NCBI RefSeq assembly: GCF_000708715.2
Contig: NZ_JENB01000002.1
Location: 62,001 to 126,000, forward strand
Source: Pseudomonas putida W15Oct28
Lineage (GTDB): Bacteria > Pseudomonadota > Gammaproteobacteria > Pseudomonadales > Pseudomonadaceae
Direction of reading: 5' to 3'
DNA: 64,000 nucleotides
Part shown: piece by piece, positions 54,859-64,000 of the stretch
Layout: the number at the start of each line of letters is the position of its first letter
Position numbering within the stretch: the stretch's first letter is position 1
Made by a program: the position numbers and the translations under genes
Notes under the pieces: generated by a model
The model's database searches: none
Told to the model about the DNA's origin: nothing
What the model saw: only the letters and a program-made list of their open reading frames with translations

Positions 54859-55064
54859 CCGAAGCCGCCACGCAGCTGGAACTCCGGGTCGGCGGGGTAA
54901 CCTTCTAAATCCGGGTCACCTGCTCGCTGCCCCTGGTCAGCCGGATAGGGTGAATCGGTACCCTCCGGCACTTCGAGCATCGCGTAGACGCTGCGTTCTG
55001 AAACGTCATGGGCATCGACAGCGCCGTCGGGTTTTACCGGAGGCAGATGGGATGGGCCGGGCAT
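54859..55064 (-). pseudogene. 5' fragment of a tssL-like gene
   Basis: ATG at 55064 (MPGPSHLPPVKPDG...) leads to EGYPADPEFQLRGGF, which matches SGYPADPEFQLRGGF in the tssL at 40613. Just after that motif the sequence switches to bamA, read out of frame to a stop at 54828. The N-terminal extension differs from the other tssL, so this is another paralogue. Confidence 0.7.
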
Positions 55065-55215
55065 GAAGTGGTCCTTGTCTTCGAGCAAACTGAAGACATG
55101 AACACTATCGGGGAATCAATTCTCCAAGGAGTCTGGGGCTTCCCAAATGCTTGTAGGATCCTTCTCTACTTCAAGTTTCCAAACATTTCCCTGGCAACAT
55201 CTTGCTAAAGGATAG

Positions 55216-55253
55216 CGCCCTGTAGAAGCGGGTTTACCCGCTCCTGCAGGGAT
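55216..55253. terminator. Hairpin after pxpC
   Basis: CCCTGTAGAAGCGGGT and ACCCGCTCCTGCAGGG form an imperfect stem 30 bp beyond the pxpC stop codon. It is REP-like in sequence and may end the pxp transcript. Confidence 0.5.
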
Positions 55254-55282
55254 CGCACAACCCATCCAGAAGCGCGTGGCGC

Positions 55283-56254
55283 TCAGCCAAAGAGCCTGGC
55301 CAGGCAGGCCAGTTTCTTCTTGTACGACCGCCGCGCCTCCAGCGCCTGCTCCAGGCTCACCGCCAGGAACCTTGCCTGCTGGTTGGGCTGCATCTGGCCG
55401 ATCAGGTCGAGGTCGGCGCTGATCACCGTGCCGATCATGGCGTAGCCGCCGCCCGACACCGCATCACGGTGCAGGATGATCGGCTCCAGCCCCGCCGGCA
55501 CCTGGATCGAACCGATCGGATAGCAGCTGTCGACGATGTTCGACGGGTCCGAGCCGGCACCGAACGGTTGCTCCCGCGGCTGGAAGCTCAAGGCGCTGCC
55601 GCCTTTGTAGCGGTAACCGATACGGTCCGCTTCGGAGCCGACTGTCCAGGCCTGGGTGAAGAAGCTTTGCGCTGCGGCTTCGGTCAGGCGATGGAAGTAC
55701 AGCCCCGGCACCACCCGCACCACCACCTCGCCACCCAAGGCCTGGCGCAGGGCCATGGGCAGGCTTGCGCCGGCGCGGGTCTTGCCGCTGGGTACACCGA
55801 CCGGCAGCAAGTCGCCAGCCATCAACTTGCGCCCCTGGAACCCGCCCAATGCCCCCAGCGCGTAGGTGGAGCGGCTGCCGAGCACCTCAGGTACATCAAT
55901 GCCGCCGGCCACGGCCAGGTACGCACGGGCGCCCGCCGTGGGGAAGCCGAAGCGCAACACCTGCCCGGCACGCACGGCAAATGCCGTGTCCGGGCGCTGC
56001 TCGCGGCCATCCAGCAAAGCGGGCATCTGTGCACCGCAGACCGCCACCAGCACATCCTGCTGGAACTCCAGTTCCGGCCCCACCAGCGCACACTCAAGGG
56101 CTGCTGCGCCGGCCGGGTTGCCCACCAGGTGGTTGGCCGCGCGCAGGGCGTACTGGTCGAGTGCACCGGACGGCGGAATGCCCAGGTGGTAGTAGCCTTC
56201 ACGGCCCAGGTCCTGCACCGAGGTGGCCAGGCCGGGTTTGAGTACCTTGATCAT
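55283..56254 (-). CDS. pxpC: 5-Oxoprolinase subunit C
   Basis: A 323-aa biotin-dependent carboxyltransferase-type protein (KipA/AHS2). MIKVLKPGLATSVQDLGREG, GIPPSGALDQYALR and ISADLDLIGQ are family landmarks. With PxpA and PxpB it forms the ATP-dependent enzyme that opens 5-oxoproline to glutamate. It overlaps pxpB by 4 bp (ATGA). Confidence 0.93.
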   Translation of the reverse strand: MIKVLKPGLATSVQDLGREGYYHLGIPPSGALDQYALRAANHLVGNPAGAAALECALVGPELEFQQDVLVAVCGAQMPALLDGREQRPDTAFAVRAGQVLRFGFPTAGARAYLAVAGGIDVPEVLGSRSTYALGALGGFQGRKLMAGDLLPVGVPSGKTRAGASLPMALRQALGGEVVVRVVPGLYFHRLTEAAAQSFFTQAWTVGSEADRIGYRYKGGSALSFQPREQPFGAGSDPSNIVDSCYPIGSIQVPAGLEPIILHRDAVSGGGYAMIGTVISADLDLIGQMQPNQQARFLAVSLEQALEARRSYKKKLACLARLFG

Positions 56255-57138
56255 GCCAGCACCTCCTGCAGCGACTTGGGGTAACCGACCGGGTCGGCAA
56301 GGAAGGCGTCCAGGGAGAACTCGACCGGGCGAATACGCAGGTCGAAGCGGCCCTCCTCTACATCTGCCACTGCCTGGTCGTAAGCCCTGCGATCAATGGG
56401 CTTGAACTGCACGATGTCACCCGGGCGGAAGAACACCATGTGCGCCTTCAGGTAGTTCAGCGTTTGCTGAGGGTCGTAGATCGGTGCCGGGGTGACGCCG
56501 AACATCTGGTAGCCCCCTGCCCCGCGCACCGAGTAGATGCAACCGAAGCAACCGCCATGACCCAGGGTGAGCTTGGGCGTGTCGGTACGCGGTCGCAGGT
56601 ATTTAGGCACCTGCAACTGTCGCTGGCGCTCGACCATCTGGAACATGAACGGCAGGCCGGCCACGAAACCGACCATCGACACGAACCAGGGCGCACCACT
56701 GTGGGCGGCGATGAAGGCGTCGACGTCGGCCAGCCCGTTGATGCGCGCCGCATATTCCAGGTCGGTGCTGGCCGGGTCCTGGTGGCGGTCACGGAAACGC
56801 ATCAGGGTTTCATGGGTCCAGGGGTCGTTGTACAGCACCGGGATCTCGATGATCCGCGTCTGCAACGAGCGCTCGGCCACAGCCTCGGCCTCGGCACCTT
56901 GCACCGCTTCAAGCAGCGCCTGCGGCGCGATGCGGTCGGGGTCAAAGCGGATCTGGAACGAGGCATTGGCCAGGCACACGTCCAGCACGCCATCCAGCGC
57001 CAGCCGCTCCACCGCACGGGTGACGGCCATGCCCTTGAAGAAGGCTTCCAGCGACATGCTGTCGCTGACTTCGGCAAACAGGTGCTCGTCGGCGCCGAAG
57101 CTGTAGCGGATCGGGGTTATAGCAAGCGGTTCGGCCAT
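56251..57138 (-). CDS. pxpB: 5-Oxoprolinase subunit B
   Basis: A 295-aa KipI/AHS1-type subunit. The core is WFVSMVGFVAGLPFMFQM and the conserved GGYQMFGVTPAPIYDP segment; an N-terminal ~75-residue domain precedes it. Slightly longer than E. coli PxpB. The ATG at 57138 follows AAGGAACAG. A 90-bp gap separates it from pxpA with no gene. Confidence 0.92.
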   Translation of the reverse strand: MAEPLAITPIRYSFGADEHLFAEVSDSMSLEAFFKGMAVTRAVERLALDGVLDVCLANASFQIRFDPDRIAPQALLEAVQGAEAEAVAERSLQTRIIEIPVLYNDPWTHETLMRFRDRHQDPASTDLEYAARINGLADVDAFIAAHSGAPWFVSMVGFVAGLPFMFQMVERQRQLQVPKYLRPRTDTPKLTLGHGGCFGCIYSVRGAGGYQMFGVTPAPIYDPQQTLNYLKAHMVFFRPGDIVQFKPIDRRAYDQAVADVEEGRFDLRIRPVEFSLDAFLADPVGYPKSLQEVLA

Positions 57139-57228
57139 GACTGTTCCTTTTCTTGGAATCTTTATAGAAAGGCAGGCGAAAACAAAATACACGGGCTCCG
57201 GCTTGTGCCAGCCGGATGCCTCACGGGC

Positions 57229-57987
57229 TCAGCGTGGCGCACGCACCACAATACCGGCCGCGTCCAGCGCCCTGCGCGTGGCCTCGACCAGGTCAAGCGC
57301 GCCGGGGGTGTCACTGTGCAGGCAGATGGAATCGAATTCGATGGCCAGGTCCTGCCCCTCGACCGTGCGCACCAGGCCCTGCTGGCATGCCCGCAACACG
57401 CGCTCGGCGACCGCGTTGGGCTCATGGCCCCGCACATTGCGGGTGAACACGATCGAGCCGCTCAGGTCGTACTCACGGTCGGCGTAGAACTCGCGAACCA
57501 CCGGCTGGCCAAGGTCCTGGGCAATACGACAGATCACCGAGCCCGGCATGCAGTACAGCAGCAACTCCGGCTCGATTACCCGCAGGTTTTCCACCAGCAG
57601 GCGGGCAGCTTCTTCGTCACGCGCCAGGTGCATGTACAGCGCACCGTGCGGCTTGATGTGCTGCAAGCGTACCCCTTGGGCACGGGCAATTTCACGCAGT
57701 GCACCCAGCTGGTAGAGCATGTCGTCGACCAGTTCCTGGGCTGGTGCGTTGATATGCCGGCGGCCAAAACCGACAAGGTCACGAAAACCCGGGTGCGCAC
57801 CCACCGCTACGCCCAGGGCCTTGGCCCGCTCGACGGTGCGGCGCATGGTGCCGGGGTCGCCGGCATGAAAGCCCGTGGCGATGTTGGCCGTGCTTATGTA
57901 GCCCATCAGCTCGTTGTCGACGCCGTCGCCAATGGTCCACGGACCAAAGCCCTCACCCATGTCCGAATTGAAATCCACCACCTGCAT
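57229..57987 (-). CDS. pxpA: 5-Oxoprolinase subunit A
   Basis: A 252-aa LamB/YcsF-family protein, the phosphorylating/hydrolytic subunit. [32 protein letters not shown] and IKPHGALY carry the conserved acidic and His residues. The ATG at 57987 follows CCAGGAGAG. First gene of the pxpABC unit, divergent from a LysR gene. Confidence 0.94.
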   Translation of the reverse strand: MQVVDFNSDMGEGFGPWTIGDGVDNELMGYISTANIATGFHAGDPGTMRRTVERAKALGVAVGAHPGFRDLVGFGRRHINAPAQELVDDMLYQLGALREIARAQGVRLQHIKPHGALYMHLARDEEAARLLVENLRVIEPELLLYCMPGSVICRIAQDLGQPVVREFYADREYDLSGSIVFTRNVRGHEPNAVAERVLRACQQGLVRTVEGQDLAIEFDSICLHSDTPGALDLVEATRRALDAAGIVVRAPR

Positions 57988-58026
57988 GACTGTCTCTCCT
58001 GGTGCTTGTGACTGCATGCCAGCCAC

Positions 58027-58043
58027 GTTAGATTCTCCCTAAC
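58027..58043. promoter_or_regulatory. Inverted repeat in the pxpA-LysR divergent promoter
   Basis: GTTAG-N7-CTAAC between pxpA and the LysR gene, the size of a LysR site. By position it could serve the LysR protein; unproven. Confidence 0.4.
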
Positions 58044-58107
58044 CCCTTGGGAAGATCTATAAACAGATAGGGTGTCTTCGGAAAATCAGATACCCCAGGA
58101 GCCAACC

Positions 58108-59025
58108 GTGTCACTGACCCTGCGCCAGGTCCGCTACTTCGTTGCCACCGCAGAGATCGGCCAGATTTCCCAGGCAGCCATCCACCTGAACATCTCCCAA
58201 TCGGCGGTGACCACGGCAATCAAGGAACTGGAAGCCATGCTTGGCGTGCTGCTGTTCCAGCGCTCGGCCCAGGGCATGAGCCTGACCGAGGCCGGCCGGC
58301 ACTTCCTCAACCGCGCCTACGTGATCCTGCGCAGTGTCGACGATGCGCTCAACAGCCCGCTGCCGAACGTGCGCGCCAGCGGCCTGCTGCGCCTGGCGGC
58401 AAGCTATACGGTGATCGGCTACTTCCTGCCACACCACCTGCAACGCCTGGAACACTGGCACCCGGATGTGACCCTGGAGCTGTACGAGCAGGAGCGCAGC
58501 GCCATCGAGCAAGGCTTGCTGGAGGGGCGTTTCGACATGGCGGTTGTGCTTACGGCCAACCTCACCCACCCCGACATCGTCTCGGAAACACTGTTCAACT
58601 CCGAGCGCCGGCTGTGGCTGCCCGGCCACCACCCGCTGTGCGAGCGTTCGGCAGTGAGCCTGGCCGATGTGGCCTGCGAACCGTTCATCCTGCTGACCGT
58701 AGACGAGGCCGAGCAAAGCGCCATGCGTTATTGGGAGCAGGCCAGGCAGCGCCCGAGCGTGCGGGTGCGGACCAGTTCGGTGGAAGCCGTGCGCAGCATG
58801 GTCGCCAATGGCAGTGGCGTGGCGATCCTGTCAGACCTGGTGCACAGGCCCTGGTCGCTGGAGGGCAAACGCATCGAGACGGTGACCATCAGCGACCCGG
58901 TGACACCCATGAGCGTAGGGCTGGCCTGGCACCGTGAGCGGGCGTTCAGCCCGGCGATGCAGGCCGTGCGTAATTACTTCCATGATGCGTTTCTGGCGCC
59001 GCAGCAGCTGTCTGCCCGGCGTTGA
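58108..59025 (+). CDS. LysR-family regulator of the pxp operon
   Basis: A 305-aa LysR regulator with HTH QISQAAIHLNISQSAVTTAI and a co-inducer domain. The GTG at 58108 is preferred over the GTG at 58072 because CAGGAG lies seven bases before it and the protein then begins SLTLRQVRYF. It is divergent from pxpABC, so it is the likely regulator of 5-oxoproline use. Confidence 0.88.
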   Translation: MSLTLRQVRYFVATAEIGQISQAAIHLNISQSAVTTAIKELEAMLGVLLFQRSAQGMSLTEAGRHFLNRAYVILRSVDDALNSPLPNVRASGLLRLAASYTVIGYFLPHHLQRLEHWHPDVTLELYEQERSAIEQGLLEGRFDMAVVLTANLTHPDIVSETLFNSERRLWLPGHHPLCERSAVSLADVACEPFILLTVDEAEQSAMRYWEQARQRPSVRVRTSSVEAVRSMVANGSGVAILSDLVHRPWSLEGKRIETVTISDPVTPMSVGLAWHRERAFSPAMQAVRNYFHDAFLAPQQLSARR

Positions 59026-59382
59026 TTGTGTCTTGGCAGGCCCGGCCCCTTCGCGGGTGAACCCGCTCCCACAGGTATCGCATAAGCCTGAAGCCTGCAC
59101 AGTACCTGTGGGAGCGGGCATGCCCGCGAAGAATCCAGCGCGGTGGATGGCACCGGCTGCGCCGGTGTTCGCGGGCACGCCCGCTCCCACAGTGAACCGC
59201 AGAGGTTTTCAAAGTTTGGGCAAGACAATTGCTCCCACAGGGATCGCGCCGCACCATTGGCCAGTGCAGTACCTGTGGGAGCGGGTTTACCCGCGAAGAG
59301 GCCATCACAGGCCCAAGCCGAACGATCAGGCTGCAATGCCGTCATAACCTGAGCCGGTGCCGACACGCAAAGAGGACGCGAA
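59026..59382. other. REP-rich intergenic region
   Basis: 357 bp between the LysR and GH13 genes. It holds REP/BIME units at 59050-59303 and, near 59345-59380, the promoter/RBS region of the GH13 gene. No gene was found. Confidence 0.7.
59050..59303. repeat. Cluster of REP/BIME units
   Basis: A unit CGCGGGTGAACCCGCTCCCACAGG, a complete BIME (59106-59192) nearly identical to 28274-28360 including core, then further half units at 59230-59240 and 59274-59297. The similarity to 28274-28360 extends beyond the arms into about 40 bp of flank. Confidence 0.85.
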
Positions 59383-61449
59383 ATGACCCAGCCCGACCCG
59401 TCATACGTCAAATGGCTCGAAGACCGCGCCATGCTCAAGGCTTCCCAGGAGCGCGCAAGCCTGTATTCAGGCCAGTCGCGCCTGTGGCAGCAGCCCTACG
59501 CCGAAGCCCAGCCCCGCCGCGCGACCGAAATCGCCTCGGTCTGGTTGACCGTCTACCCCGACGCCATCATCGCACCGCAAGACTGCTCCGTGCTCGGCGC
59601 GCTGGCCCACGAAGCGCTGTGGAAGCGCCTGTCGGAGATCGGCATCCAGGGCCTGCACACTGGCCCGATCAAGTTGTCCGGCGGCATCCGTGGCCGCGAG
59701 CTCACCCCCAGCGTGGACGGTAACTTCGACCGCATCAGCTTCGACATCGACCCGCTGTACGGCAGCGAACAGGAGCTGGTGCAGATGAGCCGCATGGCCG
59801 CCGCACACAATGCCGTGACCATTGACGACCTGATCCCCTCGCACACCGGCAAAGGCGCCGACTTCCGCTTGGCCGAGATGGCCCACGGGCCTTACCCGGG
59901 GCTGTACCACATGGTGGAAATCCGCGAAGAAGACTGGCCCGTACTGCCTGAGGTGCCCAACGGCCGCGATTCGGTCAACCTGCTGCCGGCCCAGTGCGAC
60001 GAGCTCAAAGCCCGCCATTACATCGTCGGCCAGTTGCAACGGGTGATCTTCTTCGAGCCCGGTGTAAAGGAAACCGACTGGAGCGTCACGCCGCCCGTTA
60101 CCGGTGTCGATGGCAAAACCCGTCGCTGGGTATACCTGCACTACTTCAAGGACGGCCAACCCTCGCTGAACTGGCTGGACCCAACCTTCGCCGCCCAGCA
60201 AATGATTATTGGCGATGCCCTGCACGCTCTGGACTGCCTGGGCGCACGCGGCCTGCGCCTGGACGCCAACGGCTTCCTGGGCGTGGAAACACGGGCCAGC
60301 GGCACCGCCTGGTCGGAAAGCCACCCCCTGTCGATCGTCGGCAACCAGTTGATCGGCGGCATGATCCGCAAGGCGGGCGGCTTCAGCTTCCAGGAACTGA
60401 ACCTGACCCTGGACGACATCGCGCAGATGTCCAAGGGCGGGGCCGACCTGTCCTACGACTTCATCACCCGGCCGGCCTATCAGCATGCGCTGCTGACCGG
60501 TGACACCGAGTTCCTGCGCCTGATGCTCAAGGAAATGCACGCCTTCGGCATCGACCCGGCCTCGTTGATCCATGCCCTTCAAAACCACGACGAGCTGACC
60601 GTGGAACTGGTGCACTTCTGGACCCTGCACGCCCACGACATGTACCTGTACAAGGGCCAGACCTTGCCCGGCAGCATCCTGCGTGAACATGTCCGCGAAG
60701 AGATCTACGAACGGCTCTCGGGCGAGCACGCGCCCTACAACCTGCGCTTCGTGACCAACGGCATCGCCTGTACCACGGCCAGCCTGATCACCGCAGCGCT
60801 GGGCATCCGCGACCTTGAGCAGATCGGTGCAGCGGACATCGAGCTGATCCAGAAAGTGCACCTGCTGCTGGTCATGTACAACGCCATGCAGCCAGGGGTG
60901 GTCGCGTTGTCTGGCTGGGACCTCGTCGGCGCCCTGCCCTTGCCCGCCGAAGCGGTCGCGCAGCGGATGCTGGATGGCGATACCCGCTGGATTCACCGGG
61001 GCGGTTACGACCTGGCCGGGCTCGACCCACAGGCCGAGGTATCGGTACGTGGCATGCCGCGGGCCCGAGCACTGTATGGCAGCCTCGACAGCCAGCTGGA
61101 AAGTGGTGATTCATTTGCTTCCAAGGTGAAGAAGCTGCTGGCCGTGCGGCAGGCTTACGGCATTGCTACCAGCCGCCAGGTGCTGGTGCCTGAGGTCAGC
61201 AGCCCAGGCTTGCTGGTGATGGTGCACGAACTGCCCGCCGGGCGCGGTATCCAGATCAGCGCACTGAACTTTGGCCAGGCAGCGATTGCCGAGGAGCTGC
61301 AGCTGACCGGGTTCACGCCCGGGACGGTCGTGGACATGATCAATGAAACGGTCGAAGGCGATCTGACCGAGGATGGGCGATTGCTGGTGAATCTGGACCC
61401 TTACGAGGCCCTGTGCCTGCGGATCGTCAACAGCAGTGCACACGTGTAA
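59383..61449 (+). CDS. GH13-family trehalose-synthase-like protein
   Basis: A 688-aa alpha-amylase-superfamily protein of the TreS/isomaltase kind. The catalytic residues are present: Asp in GLRLDANGF (region II), Glu in FSFQELNL (region III) and Asp in LQNHDEL (region IV). It is the length of TreS (interconverts maltose and trehalose) but differs in the N-terminal half ([14 protein letters not shown]), so its substrate may differ. Cytoplasmic, no signal peptide. The ATG at 59383 follows AGAGGACG. Confidence 0.85.
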   Translation: MTQPDPSYVKWLEDRAMLKASQERASLYSGQSRLWQQPYAEAQPRRATEIASVWLTVYPDAIIAPQDCSVLGALAHEALWKRLSEIGIQGLHTGPIKLSGGIRGRELTPSVDGNFDRISFDIDPLYGSEQELVQMSRMAAAHNAVTIDDLIPSHTGKGADFRLAEMAHGPYPGLYHMVEIREEDWPVLPEVPNGRDSVNLLPAQCDELKARHYIVGQLQRVIFFEPGVKETDWSVTPPVTGVDGKTRRWVYLHYFKDGQPSLNWLDPTFAAQQMIIGDALHALDCLGARGLRLDANGFLGVETRASGTAWSESHPLSIVGNQLIGGMIRKAGGFSFQELNLTLDDIAQMSKGGADLSYDFITRPAYQHALLTGDTEFLRLMLKEMHAFGIDPASLIHALQNHDELTVELVHFWTLHAHDMYLYKGQTLPGSILREHVREEIYERLSGEHAPYNLRFVTNGIACTTASLITAALGIRDLEQIGAADIELIQKVHLLLVMYNAMQPGVVALSGWDLVGALPLPAEAVAQRMLDGDTRWIHRGGYDLAGLDPQAEVSVRGMPRARALYGSLDSQLESGDSFASKVKKLLAVRQAYGIATSRQVLVPEVSSPGLLVMVHELPAGRGIQISALNFGQAAIAEELQLTGFTPGTVVDMINETVEGDLTEDGRLLVNLDPYEALCLRIVNSSAHV

Positions 61450-61538
61450 TTGGCAATGAAAACACCTGCACGATCAATCAAATCGTAATATCGAATGGCC
61501 ATATTGGGCGCCCCTGGACAATAACCCGTGGTCGCCCA

Positions 61539-64000
61539 ATGCCTTTCACGCCCAACCGCCTGGCCCTGTGCATCGCCCTGGCCGGCGCCGCCTTCGCCCC
61601 CGCTGCCTTCGCCAAGGATTACCTGATCAACAATGCCAGCACCGATACCCTGGAGCTGAAGAAATCCGACACCTTGAAGGTGACATCGACCGGTAGCATC
61701 GTGGCCAGTGACGACGACGGCGTGATTCTGCCCAAGCACACCAGCGGCGCTTCCGTGAGCGTCGATAACGCCGGCATCATCCGCTCCACCGACGGCCGCG
61801 GCATCGACACCAAGGACGGTGGCGAAGACCCCAGCCACTACGTAATCACCAACCAGGCCGGGGCGCTGATTCAGGGCACCAACGACGGCTTGCGCTTCCA
61901 GACCAACCCCACGGCGGGCGGCAGCCTGAATATCGTCAACGCCGGCACCATCGAGTCCACGGTCGAAGGCCAGGCCATCGACCTGGAAACCCTGAACAAC
62001 CCGGCCTTCACTACCACCTTGGTCAACCAGGCCACGGGGGTGATCCATGCCGTTGGCAACGACGCGATCAAGACCGGCTCCAACGCCACGGTCACCAACT
62101 ACGGGCTGATCCATACCGACACCGCGCCGCAGGACAAGAACGGCCTGGACCAGAAGTACGACGGCATCAAGATCGGCACCTCCACCGGCGTCACCGTGTA
62201 CAACCACGGCACCATCAGCGCCGACCGCCATGGCGTCGACCTGAAGACCGATGCCACGCTCTACAACTACGAAGGCGCCAGCGTTACCGGGCGCAACGGT
62301 TCGGGCTTCGGTTCCGATGGCAGCGGCACGGTGTACAACTGGGGCACCATCACCGGTGCTATCGCCGACGGCAAGATCAATGGCGATGGCGACGGCGTCG
62401 ATATCGACAACATCGGCCATGTGTACAACGCCGGCACCATCCAGGGCCTGGGCGCCAAGGGCGTCGACAGTGGCGGCCGACCGAACGGCAGCGAAGGCAT
62501 TGCCATGGGCGGCGGCAGCATCGTCAACACTGCCACCGGGGTAATTCGCAGCGTCGACAACGGCATTCTGGTGGATGACGGCGCAGAAGGACCCGGAGTG
62601 GCCGCCACCACCATCAGCAATGCCGGGCGCATCGAAGGCGACGGTGGCTTTGGCATCAAGCTGATCGGCGACTACGACGACACGCTAGTCAACAGTGGCA
62701 CCATCAGTGGCGGCAACGGCCAGGCACTGAGCATGGGCGCCGGCAATGACAACCTGACGGTATTGACCGGCGGCGTATTCAACGGCCTGGTCGATGGCGG
62801 TGACGGCGCTGATAACGTCACCCTGGACGGCACCGGCAGCTTCGGCAACAGCACCCACTTTGAAACCCTCAAGGTCAGCGGCGGCAGCTGGACCCTGAGC
62901 AGCATCGACGACTTCAGCCTGGGCGGCGTGGTGACTTCGGGTGCCACGTTGATCAACCAGGGCAGCATTCTCGGCCAGATGCTGATCGAGCAAGGCGCCA
63001 CCTATGCCGGTGGCGGCTCGGTCGGCGGGCTGCAAGTAGGAGGCACCCTGCTGACCAACACTGGCCTGGGTGTGGCTACGGTCGCTGGCGACCTGAGCTT
63101 CAGCCAGGGTTCAAGCCTGGTGTATGGCGTGAACGCCGATGGCAGCAGCGCACCGATCAACGTCAATGGCACGGCCAACCTCAATAACGCCACCCTGCGC
63201 GTGCAGCCTACCCCCGGCGAGTATCCGTGGCAGAGCCAGTACACCGTGCTGACGGCCGGTGCAGTCAACGGCACATTCGCCCAGGTAACCAGCGACTATG
63301 CCTTCCTCACCCCCACCCTGAGTTACACCCGCAACTCGGTGGGCCTGGCCTACGACCGCAACGATGTTGCCTTCGAGCAATACGCACAATCAGGTAACGC
63401 CGCGGGTGCCGCGCGCAGCCTGGCCGGCCTGGGGCAGAACAGCAACCTTTACAACGCCGTGCTCGGCACCACCACGACTGGCGCCGGCAATGCCATCGAG
63501 CAACTGTCGGCCAGCAACACCGCCAACCTGGCGGCTGCCACCCTGGCTGGCACGTCGCAGGTCGGCAGCACCATGCTCGGTGCCATGCAGGCGATGACCA
63601 GCGCAGGCAGCCTGCAAGTGGGCCTGAACGACAGCGACGGCCCTGCCCTGGCCGCCACGGGCGTGCCGCGTGAAGCGCGCAACCTCAACGACCCGAACGC
63701 CCAGGGGCGTGTCTGGGCACAGGCGCTGGGCAGCTACGGCAAGGTCGAGGGCAGCCACGGTGCCAGCGCGCTGGAGCAGCGCACCGGTGGTGGCGTGCTG
63801 GGCGTTGACTGGGCAGTGGGCGGTGAATGGCGCCTGGGCGTGCTGGGTGGCTACTCGCGCACGCGCCTGGACAGCAGCGGCCTGGATGGCACCGTGCGCA
63901 GCTGGCACGCCGGGGTATATGCCCAGCACCAGAGCGGCCCGCTGGCCCTGCGCCTGGGCGCGGCCTACAGCGGCCATGATGGCGACAGCAAGCGCGAGGT
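61539..64000 (+). CDS. Autotransporter (type Va), 5' part
   Basis: An open frame of 820 codons that runs off the window. Signal peptide (MPFTPNRLALCIALAGAAFA, cut near AFAK). The passenger (about 25-610) is a beta-helix of repeated NAGTI/NxGxI turns, for example VNAGTIES, YNHGTISA and YNAGTIQG. The autotransporter barrel begins near residue 720 (GRVWAQALGSYGKVEG) and is cut by the window edge. Probably a surface-exposed adhesin-like protein. No catalytic motif was seen. Confidence 0.85.
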   Translation, partial: MPFTPNRLALCIALAGAAFAPAAFAKDYLINNASTDTLELKKSDTLKVTSTGSIVASDDDGVILPKHTSGASVSVDNAGIIRSTDGRGIDTKDGGEDPSHYVITNQAGALIQGTNDGLRFQTNPTAGGSLNIVNAGTIESTVEGQAIDLETLNNPAFTTTLVNQATGVIHAVGNDAIKTGSNATVTNYGLIHTDTAPQDKNGLDQKYDGIKIGTSTGVTVYNHGTISADRHGVDLKTDATLYNYEGASVTGRNGSGFGSDGSGTVYNWGTITGAIADGKINGDGDGVDIDNIGHVYNAGTIQGLGAKGVDSGGRPNGSEGIAMGGGSIVNTATGVIRSVDNGILVDDGAEGPGVAATTISNAGRIEGDGGFGIKLIGDYDDTLVNSGTISGGNGQALSMGAGNDNLTVLTGGVFNGLVDGGDGADNVTLDGTGSFGNSTHFETLKVSGGSWTLSSIDDFSLGGVVTSGATLINQGSILGQMLIEQGATYAGGGSVGGLQVGGTLLTNTGLGVATVAGDLSFSQGSSLVYGVNADGSSAPINVNGTANLNNATLRVQPTPGEYPWQSQYTVLTAGAVNGTFAQVTSDYAFLTPTLSYTRNSVGLAYDRNDVAFEQYAQSGNAAGAARSLAGLGQNSNLYNAVLGTTTTGAGNAIEQLSASNTANLAAATLAGTSQVGSTMLGAMQAMTSAGSLQVGLNDSDGPALAATGVPREARNLNDPNAQGRVWAQALGSYGKVEGSHGASALEQRTGGGVLGVDWAVGGEWRLGVLGGYSRTRLDSSGLDGTVRSWHAGVYAQHQSGPLALRLGAAYSGHDGDSKRE

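Noticed and set aside
59050..59303. Possible CRISPR-like array
   Set aside because: The repeats are inverted REP/BIME units of unequal spacing, with no direct-repeat/spacer periodicity and no cas genes.

Overview
The window is GC-rich (roughly 60-65 %), densely packed chromosomal DNA of a Pseudomonas, most likely the P. putida group. The evidence is the gene content: ptxS-kguEKTD with a periplasmic gluconate dehydrogenase, a bacteriophytochrome with an HWE kinase, a Zur-type zinc-sparing cluster, Lrp-controlled amino-acid catabolism and vgrG/TssL type VI secretion genes. The many REP/BIME inverted repeats between genes point the same way. No rRNA, tRNA, CRISPR array or intact transposase was seen.

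Layout. 1-2.2 kb: OmpR-type response regulator and sensor kinase. 2.2-8.9 kb: aldo/keto reductase, LysR, then an Lrp-controlled set (M20 amidohydrolase, diaminopropionate ammonia-lyase, MFS exporter). 9.3-14 kb: MFS permease, alpha/beta hydrolase, and a LysR divergent from a catabolic acetolactate synthase. 14-17.3 kb: bacteriophytochrome kinase and a small AraC-type protein. 17.4-21.1 kb: a four-gene operon encoding two clearly related helical pore-forming-toxin-like proteins, a third coiled-coil partner and a small protein with a caspase/C80-like His-Cys signature. This is the best candidate for a little-described system. 21.2-25.6 kb: LuxR regulator (with an orphan LuxR tail facing it), APC permease, DmpA-type aminopeptidase, thymidylate-kinase-like protein. 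25.7-28.2 kb: zinc-starvation set (zinc-free L31, PyrC2, DksA2) with two Zur-box-like palindromes.

28.4-35.9 kb: two paralogous Lrp regulators around a trifunctional APH kinase / M23 / class III aminotransferase protein, followed by a complete polar amino-acid ABC importer. 35.9-40.6 kb: a decayed T6SS locus (VgrG, DUF4123 adaptor, a truncated downstream gene joined to an etfA 3' end, and a tssL broken by a 530-bp tandem duplication). 40.8-42.4 kb: PAP2 and histidine phosphatases. 42.6-51.9 kb: the gluconate to 2-ketogluconate to 6-phosphogluconate route (three-subunit dehydrogenase, PtxS, KguE-K-T-D) with three identical TGAAACCGGTTTCA operators. 52-55.1 kb: EndA-type nuclease, a small conserved protein, and a second scar where a tssL-like 5' end is joined to the 3' half of a bamA-like gene. 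55.3-59 kb: 5-oxoprolinase pxpABC with a divergent LysR. 59.4-64 kb: trehalose-synthase-like GH13 protein and an autotransporter that runs off the window.

Most of the window is ordinary catabolic chromosome. The unusual parts are the toxin-like operon, the trifunctional kinase/lyase candidate, and the two chimeric scars in which T6SS gene pieces abut 3' ends of housekeeping genes.
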